Shown here: in pieces, positions 1 to 5,639 of the stretch
How the letters are laid out: every line of letters starts with the position of its first letter
Numbering within the stretch: the stretch's first letter is position 1
NCBI GenBank assembly: GCA_964407055.1
Contig: CAYOUD010000056.1
Span: 1 to 14,868 of the forward strand
Direction of reading: 5' to 3'
Source: JAQIBY01 sp964407055
Lineage (GTDB): Bacteria > Bacteroidota > Bacteroidia > Bacteroidales > ML635J-15
Length of the DNA: 14,868 nucleotides
Translations under genes and position numbers: made by a program
Notes under the pieces: model-generated
The model's input: only the letters and a program-made list of their open reading frames with translations
Databases searched by the model: none
What the model was told of the DNA's origin: nothing

Positions 1-413
1 AGATCAGAATTATTAAATAATTCTTGAAAGTCATAATTTAGGATATGATATTCATAGACACAATTAGAACAATTGTTCTCTTTTTTGCATTGTTCTATAA
101 AAACTTCTGTATTTTTTTGTAAATCACTGCTTTTACGAATTTGCCCTTCGTTAAAAAAGAATTTTATGGGCTTTTTTGCATTAACACAATATTTACGATT
201 TTCGCCTTTGGCTTTATCTAATAAAATAAGTGGACTGCCAAGATTATTTTCAATATCCGTTCCGCTTCCAGCAAAGAAATCAAAAATCGAAACTTGGGTA
301 GTATATCTATCGTAAATAAATACAGGTAACCACTCTTCAAAGCTTTCCCCGAAAATTTCGAGTTTTAGCTTTGAAGCTTCATCAAATGCTTTTTTATTAA
401 TATTTTTTGCCAT
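1..413 (-). CDS. TcmP-like (three-Cys-motif partner) protein, C-terminus cut by the window edge
   Basis: The frame is open from an ATG at 413 down to base 1, giving 137 residues without a stop, so the 3' part lies outside the window. The N-terminus has a lysine-rich lead, a KLKLEIF segment (residues 15-21), an EEWLPVF segment (26-32), and then FDFFAGSG (44-51) followed by GSPLILL (59-65). That order matches the start of three-Cys-motif partner proteins, a family with a Rossmann/methyltransferase-like glycine motif found next to defence or mobile genes. Cysteines are at 76, 109, 115 and 118. The biochemical role of the family is not settled, so no reaction is assigned. It lies downstream of the higBA pair on the same strand, 294 nt away. 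No Bacteroidota promoter box was found just upstream, so read-through or a weak promoter is possible. The family call is from memory of the motif order; a general SAM-dependent methyltransferase is the alternative. Confidence 0.62.
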   Translation of the reverse strand, partial: MAKNINKKAFDEASKLKLEIFGESFEEWLPVFIYDRYTTQVSIFDFFAGSGTDIENNLGSPLILLDKAKGENRKYCVNAKKPIKFFFNEGQIRKSSDLQKNTEVFIEQCKKENNCSNCVYEYHILNYDFQELFNNSD

Positions 414-462
414 AATTTATCGTTCTCTGATTCTGGTCTTTGCTTGTGCCTAACTACTTGCT

Positions 463-483
463 AAACGCAACTGTATTGCGTTT
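463..483. repeat. Perfect 8-bp hairpin in the gap after higA
   Basis: The arms AAACGCAA (463-470) and TTGCGTTT (476-483) are exact reverse complements around a 5-nt loop. There is no T-run on either side, so a factor-independent terminator is not supported. It lies in the 294-nt gene-free stretch 414-707, 9 nt after the motif GCCTAAC (448-454). Confidence 0.5.
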
Positions 484-488
484 ATTTC

Positions 489-532
489 CACTATATCTAC
501 TCCTTTGCTTTTTGTAAGGTGTTGATATAGTG
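489..532. repeat. Imperfect 15-bp hairpin in the gap after higA
   Basis: The arm CACTATATCTACTCC (489-503) pairs with GGTGTTGATATAGTG (518-532) at 13 of 15 positions, the outer 9 being perfect, around a 14-nt loop. With the neighbouring hairpin at 463-483 it makes the gap 414-707 strongly structured. I see no gene in this gap; the rest (533-707) is plain AT-rich sequence. Function unknown: RNA stabiliser, recombination site or relic. Confidence 0.5.
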
Positions 533-707
533 ATGTATAAAAATTTGATTGCATTTTGTTATTCGTTTATTTAGCTTAGTTGATGTAAACTTAATGAAAA
601 TTCATAAAACCAACAAATCTCTGGGGCTTTTCAACTTTTTGAGGGCATTATTGCTCACATGCGTGTAAAATTAGTTGTTTTATTCTGTTTATGCCCCACC
701 TTTCTAC

Positions 708-1013
708 TTAGTCTCTCGTAAATTCAATATGCAACTTTGCTTTTGCATGCATTGCACGGAATATTTTATTTATGGTAGCTAAAGTCGCACTGCTTTTTCC
801 ATTCTCCAATTTGGAAACCTGAGCTTTTTGTACTCCAATGAGTTTTCCGAGTTCCGCTTGACTAAGGTTCCTGCGTTTTCGAATTTCTTTAATTTTCTCG
901 CCCAACATTTCCATTGTCAATTCAAACTCATACTTGTCTCTTTCCGGTGTGCCTTTTTCACCAATATACTTTTCTTTAAGGTCTTCGAGTGTTTTATATT
1001 TTTTAGCTGCCAT
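708..1013 (-). CDS. higA: HigA-like XRE-family antitoxin
   Basis: A 101-residue protein with a charged N-terminal extension (about 1-36) followed by a Cro/C1-type helix-turn-helix: KIKEIRKRRNLSQAELGKLI (about 40-59), then recognition-helix residues around QKAQVSKLENG (62-72). This is the usual layout of antitoxins that pair with HigB/Gp49-like toxins: the protein binds the toxin and represses the shared promoter. A strong ribosome binding site, AGGAGG, lies 5-6 nt upstream of the ATG, which fixes the start. It begins 11 nt after the toxin frame ends, so the order is toxin first, as in higBA loci. The toxin reading frame upstream carries a stop codon, so this antitoxin may now act mainly as a repressor or as an anti-addiction factor against related toxins. 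The frame looks complete and intact. Confidence 0.85.
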   Translation of the reverse strand: MAAKKYKTLEDLKEKYIGEKGTPERDKYEFELTMEMLGEKIKEIRKRRNLSQAELGKLIGVQKAQVSKLENGKSSATLATINKIFRAMHAKAKLHIEFTRD

Positions 1014-1024
1014 AAGTCCTCCTT

Positions 1025-1372
1025 TTATTTGTTATCAAAATATTCCTGTTTTAATCGTTCGGCTTTTTGAATTTCGTTTGTTGGGGTTTTGTTCGTTTTT
1101 CTTACTATTCCATGCGTACCAACAATCAGCGTTTCTGATTTGCCTTCTTTGTCCCAGAAAGCAAAAAGCCGCTAAAATTTATTGTTCTCATCTAATCGAA
1201 ACTCATAAATTCCATTTGTTCCTTGCAGCTTCTTAAACCAATGCCCGTGAATTCGCGCCTGTGTTTTTCTCATAGCTTTAAACAATTTGTTTCGAGCTTT
1301 TTCATCAAGCTCTCCAATAAATTCTTCAGCCTTTTTGAGAAATATCACTTCTATTGGTTTTTCATTCTCCAT
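1025..1372 (-). pseudogene. higB: HigB/Gp49-like RelE-superfamily toxin, interrupted by an in-frame amber codon
   Basis: The frame from the ATG at 1372 to the TAA at 1025 would encode 115 residues, the normal size of phage-derived Gp49-like HigB toxins (ribosome-dependent mRNA interferases). It is broken at codon 67 by TAG (1172-1174). Before the stop, residues 56-66 read GIYEFRLDENN-KF style (the family's E-x-R segment); after it the frame continues RLFAFWDKEGKSE (68-80) and then IVRKTNKTP and EIQKAERLKQEY, the conserved C-terminus. The family normally has an aromatic residue, usually Tyr, at the broken place, so TAT or TAC to TAG is the simplest change. TAG ends other genes here, so recoding is not suggested. 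If termination is efficient, the 66-residue product lacks the C-terminal half including the basic segment. Promoter and the downstream antitoxin are intact. Confidence 0.82.
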
Positions 1373-1407
1373 ATATTTATTTAACGATTAAAACAATTTA
1401 ATGTTTC

Positions 1408-1438
1408 CAAAGATAGAAACTTTATTTTGATAAGCAAA
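1408..1438 (-). promoter_or_regulatory. Bacteroidota-type promoter of higBA
   Basis: Read on the minus strand, TTTG (1438-1435) is followed by exactly 19 nt and then TATCTTTG (1415-1408), a full match to the Bacteroidota -33/-7 consensus TTTG-N19-TAnnTTTG. Transcription would begin near 1401, leaving a leader of about 28 nt before the higB ATG. Confidence 0.75.
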
Positions 1439-1478
1439 GTTTTATTTTGGTTTGTGTAGTTATTCTCAGCTTGCCCAT

Positions 1479-1559
1479 AACTCGTTTATATATACACCTA
1501 CCCCACCAAATCCTGAAAAACAAAGCTCTATCCGCGTGTTAAGCATTTATAAACGAGTT
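1479..1559. repeat. Long perfect inverted repeat, 12-bp arms, in a gene-free stretch
   Basis: AACTCGTTTATA (1479-1490) and TATAAACGAGTT (1548-1559) are exact reverse complements separated by 57 nt. It lies in the gene-free stretch 1373-1704 between higB and xseB. Outside the promoter and this repeat I see no gene there. The left arm follows the string GCCCATAAC (1473-1481). No T-run supports a terminator. Possible readings are a cassette-type recombination site, a small structured RNA or a remnant of a mobile element. Confidence 0.5.
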
Positions 1560-1704
1560 TCCCTGTTTTCTTGCGAAAGACAGGATAAATTATGCAAAAA
1601 TCGGTAGGTTTTGGGGGATTTTGTGAGGCATTTGAATTTCTGCCCAACTGGCAGCGCATTAGTGTGTAGCATACTGCTGTGGCGTCACTACAATGTATAA
1701 GGGC

Positions 1705-1905
1705 TTATTCCGAAAGGTTTTCTAACAGTTTGTCAATATCTTCTTCTGTGCTTTTTAGTTTGTTTCGGCAACTTTTAATTAAGTCGAGTGCCCTAGAAAC
1801 TCGGGATGATAATTCATCCATGTCAGGTTGTCCTTCTTCAATTTCATTGATGATGGTTTCGATTTCAGCAATAGCCTTTGCGTATGATTCATTGTTTTTT
1901 GCCAT
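1705..1905 (-). CDS. xseB: Exodeoxyribonuclease VII small subunit
   Basis: A 66-residue protein, within the usual 60-80 for XseB. It has the family pattern: SYAKAIAEIETIINEIEEGQ (7-26, the E-I-E-x-I-x-x-x-x-E-x-G signature), then MDELSSRVSRALDLIKSCRN (29-48) and a C-terminal KLKSTEEDIDKLLE. It is predicted to form a helical hairpin that binds the large subunit XseA; the complex degrades single-stranded DNA into oligonucleotides in the cytoplasm. In most bacteria xseB follows xseA directly, but the 210 nt upstream of this start hold no xseA and the next gene, hydG, runs the other way. Either xseA lies elsewhere in the genome or this copy was separated by rearrangement. Downstream is a structured gap and then higB. 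The start ATG is chosen because the conserved helix begins within 6 residues. Confidence 0.85.
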   Translation of the reverse strand: MAKNNESYAKAIAEIETIINEIEEGQPDMDELSSRVSRALDLIKSCRNKLKSTEEDIDKLLENLSE

Positions 1906-1940
1906 GATTCAAAAATACAAAAAAAATGAAATATTTCACA

Positions 1941-1969
1941 ATTTTAGACAAGTTGTCTGTATCTAAAAT
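1941..1969. promoter_or_regulatory. Nested palindrome between the divergent xseB and hydG genes
   Basis: ATTTTAGA (1941-1948) and TCTAAAAT (1962-1969) are perfect inverted arms. Inside them AGACAAGTTGTCT (1946-1958) is itself a perfect odd palindrome. It lies 36 nt upstream of the xseB start and 147 nt upstream of hydG, so it could be an operator for either, or a hairpin followed by a T6 run (1975-1980). No clear TAnnTTTG box was found for hydG. Confidence 0.35.
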
Positions 1970-2115
1970 CAGGATTTTTTATGGAGCGTGGATTTTTCTC
2001 GCAATATGTCAAAAAGCATGGGGATTTTATTTCGGAGTTTAAATACTTATTTGTAATTTTACACACAATGTGAATTAATTAACATTTAAAATTTTGAACG
2101 AGAAAAAATAACGGC

Positions 2116-3546
2116 ATGAAATTTAAACCAGAAGAATATCGGATACGTGACGAGCGCATGAAACCTTTTATTGATCCTGACGAGATTTGGGAATATGTTG
2201 AGGAAACAAAAAATCCGACACCTGAACAAGTCCGTGAAGTGATTCAAAAATCATTAGATAAGAATCGCTTGAATTTGCGTGAAACTGCCATTTTGATGAA
2301 TACCAACACACCTGAGCTTATACAGGAAATAAAAGATGGGGCACGCGAATTAAAGGAAAAAGTTTATGGAAATCGGATTGTATTGTTTGCTCCATTATAC
2401 ATTGGTAATAAGTGTAAAAACAATTGTACTTACTGTGGTTTCCGGTCCAGCAATACTGAAGCAGAGCGTAAAACATTGTCTGATCAGGAGATAGTTAAGG
2501 AAGTGGAAGCCTTGGAAGATAACGGACAAAAACGCTTGATTTTGGTATATGGTGAGCATGCAGATTACAGCCCTGAATATATTGCACATACTGTAAAAAC
2601 GGTTTACGATGTTAAAAAAGGGATGGGCGAAATTCGTCGTGTTAATATTAATGCTGCCCCATTGGAAATTGAAGGTTTTCGAACGGTTCGCGAATCTGGA
2701 ATCGGTACATATCAGGTGTTTCAGGAAACCTATCATCCTGAAGCATATAAGTTGTATCATCTTGGCGGTCCGAAAGCCGATTATAATTATCGCTTAACAT
2801 CACTCGACCGCGCTCAGGAAGCAGGTATTGATGATGTTGGTATTGGTGCACTTTTTGGCCTGTATAACTGGAAGTTTGAGGTGATGGCTTTGGTTCGTCA
2901 TGCTAACCATTTTGAAGCATGCTATAATGTTGGTCCGCACACCATATCCTTTCCGAGAATTACTTCGGCATCTGCCATGGACATTAATCGACAGTATATT
3001 GTGAATGATGAGGAATTTGTTCGAATCATTGCAATTTTACGATTGGCTGTACCTTATACCGGATTGATTCTTACTGCTCGTGAAAATGCGCAAGTGCGTA
3101 CTGAAGTGATGAGCTTTGGAGTTTCGCAAATTGATGGAGGAACAAAACTTGAGTTGGGTAGCTATTCTGAAAACCTGAACGAAGCGCAAAATTTGAATAA
3201 AGAGCAGTTTACAATCAATGATAATCGGTCTTTAAATGAAATTATTGATGAGTTGCTTGAAAAAGGATATTTGCCGAGTTTTTGTACTGCCTGCTATCGC
3301 TTAGGACGTACAGGCGAGCATTTTATGGAATTCTCGGTACCCGGATTTATCAAGCGTTACTGCACTCCAAATGCGATTTTAACTTTGTCCGAATATTTAG
3401 TGGATTATGCGCCTGAAGCAACACAGGAAAAAGGTTGGGCAGTGATTGAACGAGAAATTAATGATTTGGATGGCTTTAATCAAAAAGAGGAGCTAAAAAG
3501 TCGAATCGAACAAATTAAGCAAGGAAAACGAGATTTGTATTTTTAA
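2116..3546 (+). CDS. hydG: [FeFe]-hydrogenase H-cluster radical SAM maturase HydG
   Basis: A 476-residue protein, full length for HydG, a radical SAM tyrosine lyase that cleaves tyrosine to p-cresol and dehydroglycine and turns the latter into CO and cyanide for the diiron subcluster of [FeFe] hydrogenase. The N-terminal radical SAM cluster motif CX3CX2C is C100, C104, C107 (CKNNCTYC), preceded by LFAPLYIGN. The HydG-specific C-terminal motif CX2CX22C is C390, C393, C416, which holds the second [4Fe-4S] cluster with its extra dangler iron; this separates HydG from ThiH, which lacks it. All key cysteines are present, so the enzyme should be active. It leads a four-gene operon with two TM1266-like proteins and an Rrf2 regulator (gaps 12, 10 and 2 nt). 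HydE, HydF and the hydrogenase itself are absent from the window and must lie elsewhere. Acts in the cytoplasm under anaerobic conditions. Confidence 0.97.
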   Translation: MKFKPEEYRIRDERMKPFIDPDEIWEYVEETKNPTPEQVREVIQKSLDKNRLNLRETAILMNTNTPELIQEIKDGARELKEKVYGNRIVLFAPLYIGNKCKNNCTYCGFRSSNTEAERKTLSDQEIVKEVEALEDNGQKRLILVYGEHADYSPEYIAHTVKTVYDVKKGMGEIRRVNINAAPLEIEGFRTVRESGIGTYQVFQETYHPEAYKLYHLGGPKADYNYRLTSLDRAQEAGIDDVGIGALFGLYNWKFEVMALVRHANHFEACYNVGPHTISFPRITSASAMDINRQYIVNDEEFVRIIAILRLAVPYTGLILTARENAQVRTEVMSFGVSQIDGGTKLELGSYSENLNEAQNLNKEQFTINDNRSLNEIIDELLEKGYLPSFCTACYRLGRTGEHFMEFSVPGFIKRYCTPNAILTLSEYLVDYAPEATQEKGWAVIEREINDLDGFNQKEELKSRIEQIKQGKRDLYF

Positions 3547-3558
3547 AATCAGGATATT

Positions 3559-3816
3559 ATGAATGAAATACGCATATTAGGAATCCATGTTATTGACAGG
3601 ATTAAAGAAGCCGGCAAAACGCAAGCCGTACTGACAAAACATGCGGGAATCATTAAAACCCGACTGGGATTTCATGAGGTGTCTGAAGAGGTTTGCAGCC
3701 GTAATGGATTAATTGTTATTGAGCTGAAAGAAACCACCGAACAGTGGGATGTTTTAGAAAGCGATCTTCAAGCCATTGGTGGAATCCGTGTTAAAAAAAT
3801 GAATTTTTCGATTTAA
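3559..3816 (+). CDS. TM1266-family iron-only hydrogenase system putative regulator, copy 1
   Basis: An 85-residue small ACT/NikR-C-like protein. It shows the family pattern: a first strand IRILGIHVID (4-13), then VLTKHAGIIKTRLGFHEV (24-41), GLIVIELK (50-57) and a closing strand GIRVKKMNF (75-83). TM1266-type proteins sit in [FeFe]-hydrogenase maturation operons and are annotated as putative regulators; no ligand or target is established. It begins 12 nt after hydG with AGGA about 5 nt ahead of the ATG, and is followed 10 nt later by a clear paralogue. The shared strands (T-R-L-G and K-K-M-x-F) point to tandem duplication, and ACT-like domains often act as dimers, so a heterodimer is possible. 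It contains one cysteine (C46), so metal binding by cysteine alone is unlikely. Confidence 0.85.
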   Translation: MNEIRILGIHVIDRIKEAGKTQAVLTKHAGIIKTRLGFHEVSEEVCSRNGLIVIELKETTEQWDVLESDLQAIGGIRVKKMNFSI

Positions 3817-3826
3817 TCCTTTTGTT

Positions 3827-4072
3827 ATGAATGAACGTATAGAAATACTTGGAATATTAATTCGTGAACCCGAAACGAAAACACATCATCTTCAGGATAT
3901 TATGACGTCCTACGGATGCAGTATTCGTACTCGTCTAGGATTAAATGGCTCAGAATACAGCAAAAATGGTTTGATTATTCTGGAGCTTAAGGGCAATGAC
4001 GCTGAGCGTGAAAATTTTGTTCGTAAATTGACATCGTTTCAGGGTATTGAAATTAAGAAGATGAAATTTTAA
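3827..4072 (+). CDS. TM1266-family iron-only hydrogenase system putative regulator, copy 2
   Basis: An 81-residue paralogue of the gene just upstream. It shares the opening IEILGILIRE (5-14), the central SIRTRLGLNGSEYSKNGL, IILELKG and the closing GIEIKKMKF, with different linkers; it is shorter by about 4 residues in the middle. The fold would again be an ACT-like ferredoxin fold. The single cysteine here (C31) is in a different place from that of copy 1. No Shine-Dalgarno sequence precedes the ATG, and the gene ends 2 nt before the Rrf2 gene starts, so both are probably translated by coupling. Function is not known beyond association with [FeFe]-hydrogenase maturation. Two adjacent copies with clear divergence suggest separate roles rather than a recent duplication. 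Confidence 0.85.
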   Translation: MNERIEILGILIREPETKTHHLQDIMTSYGCSIRTRLGLNGSEYSKNGLIILELKGNDAERENFVRKLTSFQGIEIKKMKF

Positions 4073-4074
4073 TT

Positions 4075-4470
4075 ATGTCGGGAATCATTAATCTGACTCG
4101 TGCAGCCAGTATCGGAATTCATGCCTGTGTTTTAATTTCAAATTCGAAAGATCGTTTGAATGTGACACAAATTTCTGACGCACTAAAGGCTTCGTCACAC
4201 CATGTTGCCAAGGTTTTACAGAAATTGGCTGCCGAGGGAATTTTGCATTCCGCGAAAGGTCCTAGCGGAGGGTTTTCCTTGGCAATGGATCCTGCGAGAA
4301 TAAATTTGCTTAGTATTTACGAAATTATTCAAGGATCCATTGAAGAAAGTCATTGCCCGGAATATTCAGAGATTTGCCCGTTCCCGGACTGTATCTGGGG
4401 CGATTTTGGCAATCAAACGCGTGAGAATTTTAAGGAATATCTTGCAGCACGAAGCCTTGCTAATATGAAT

Positions 4471-4476
<6 letters not shown>
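4075..4476 (+). CDS. Rrf2-family (IscR-like) transcriptional regulator with three clustered cysteines
   Basis: A 133-residue protein, typical for Rrf2. The N-terminal winged helix-turn-helix spans about 1-80: TRAASIGIHACVLIS (8-22), the helix-turn-helix NVTQISDALKASSHHVAKVL (29-48), and the wing with GPSGGFSLA (62-70), a family hallmark. The cysteines C94, C101 and C106 (spacing X6, X4) match the IscR-type Fe-S ligand loop (X5, X5 in E. coli IscR), so it may bind a [2Fe-2S] or similar cluster and sense iron, oxygen or redox state. As the last gene of the hydG operon it probably controls this operon or the unlinked hydrogenase genes. Start ATG lies 2 nt after the preceding stop. The final codons and the stop (GAT TGA) are the first unit of a GATT tandem repeat. 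Its target site cannot be named; the palindrome at 1941-1969 is a candidate. Confidence 0.9.
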
Positions 4477-4516
<40 letters not shown>

Positions 4517-4540
4517 ATTTACACCTTTGGCGATTAAAAT

Positions 4541-5638
4541 TTATTGGTTTTCTTCCTTAAAACAAAAACTTCCGGGGGTAATTCCTGCCTCAAATTCATC
4601 GATTAACGTTCCGTTTCCGGTATAACGATAAACCGTACCTGCTTGTACGTTGTCTTTTGCATCTGCCACGTAAATTTCTTTGCGTTTTTTGTCTATACTA
4701 AGGCTGTAAAATCCACCGATTTGTCCTGCTTCATACGGGCTTTCAATCAGCACTTCAGCCTGCTCTGATTGGTGTACGGCAAAAAAATACACATCGTGAT
4801 TGATGAAAAATAGGGTGTCGCCGCTTGCATTTATGCAAAGACTTCCGGGATTGAAATCTTGTTCCAGTTCAATTGTTTTAATCAATTTGAAATCGGTAGT
4901 ATTTATGCAACTCAAACTTGCCGCTTCGTTTCCATACGGATTTCCGACAAAACCTCCATCTGACAGTACCCACAATCGATTCAGATTATCCAGAGACATA
5001 AAATTTGGTTGTTTTCCAACGCGGATTGAATCAATTAATTCGTCTGTATTGGAATTTATCACAAGTATTAGATTGTCAAAACTCCAGGCATTTGTAAAAA
5101 CAAGGCTGTCTAATTGAGTGAAACATTCTGACGGATGCTGATAAAAATCGCTGTCCGGATTTGAAATATCTATACTTCCTGTTTTTTCCAAGGTTTTTGG
5201 ATTCACAATATGAATTGCCTGTGCGTACAAATCTGATACATATGCTTTTTCATCTGATAAAAAGTAAATATGTCGTGGGGAATCCAGACCTGTGATTTTT
5301 CCAACATATTGAAACGAATTTGTATTTATCACACTGATTTTACCGCTATTATTAAGCACAATGTATGCCATACTGTCACGGATTGTCATTGATTGTGCTA
5401 CATCTCCGAGAGGCATGCCGTTCGTGTTGAAAAAGACATTTTGTATCACTTCCTTCATCTTAATATCATAATATGTCAGGGACGCATTATTGTACATGAA
5501 ATTTCCTTCGTTGATGATAAACAATCCTTCGTAAGGAATTGTATCGTAAGTCACAGATTCCCATAATTCATCATCTCTCATACATGATGTGATGCTGAAC
5601 AGGATAAGACCTAGGATAATGAGCGGAAGTTTTTTCAT
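4541..5638 (-). CDS. btuG: BtuG-like surface lipoprotein with YncE/DUF5074 beta-propeller (vitamin B12 capture)
   Basis: A 365-residue lipoprotein. The signal peptide MKKLPLIILGLILFSITSC ends in a lipobox with the lipidated C19; the following acidic residues (M-R-D-D-E) resemble the export signal that sends Bacteroidota lipoproteins to the cell surface. The rest is a YncE-like seven-bladed propeller: repeated segments such as MAYIVLNNSGKISVINT, AYVSDLYAQAIHIVN, LVFTNAWSFDNLILVIN, LWVLSDGGF and IYVADAKD. This is the architecture of Bacteroides BtuG, which binds cobalamin very tightly and forms a lid on BtuB. It starts 1 nt after the stop of the TonB receptor (TGATATG), so the two are translationally coupled and probably made in equal amounts. 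It belongs to the riboswitch-led operon starting near 9300. The function is inferred from family and context; binding residues were not identified. Confidence 0.85.
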   Translation of the reverse strand: MKKLPLIILGLILFSITSCMRDDELWESVTYDTIPYEGLFIINEGNFMYNNASLTYYDIKMKEVIQNVFFNTNGMPLGDVAQSMTIRDSMAYIVLNNSGKISVINTNSFQYVGKITGLDSPRHIYFLSDEKAYVSDLYAQAIHIVNPKTLEKTGSIDISNPDSDFYQHPSECFTQLDSLVFTNAWSFDNLILVINSNTDELIDSIRVGKQPNFMSLDNLNRLWVLSDGGFVGNPYGNEAASLSCINTTDFKLIKTIELEQDFNPGSLCINASGDTLFFINHDVYFFAVHQSEQAEVLIESPYEAGQIGGFYSLSIDKKRKEIYVADAKDNVQAGTVYRYTGNGTLIDEFEAGITPGSFCFKEENQ

Positions 5639-5639
5639 A

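Noticed and set aside
73..315. Plus-strand open frame of 80 codons
   Set aside because: It lies wholly opposite the TcmP-like gene, is low in complexity and shows no family pattern.
1172..1174. TAG read as an amino acid (recoding) in the toxin
   Set aside because: TAG is the normal stop of the TMTC-like gene and of the transposase, and no special context for recoding is visible.
1910..1917. TATTTTTG as a minus-strand promoter box for xseB
   Set aside because: Transcription would start at the ATG itself, and no -33 element is placed correctly.
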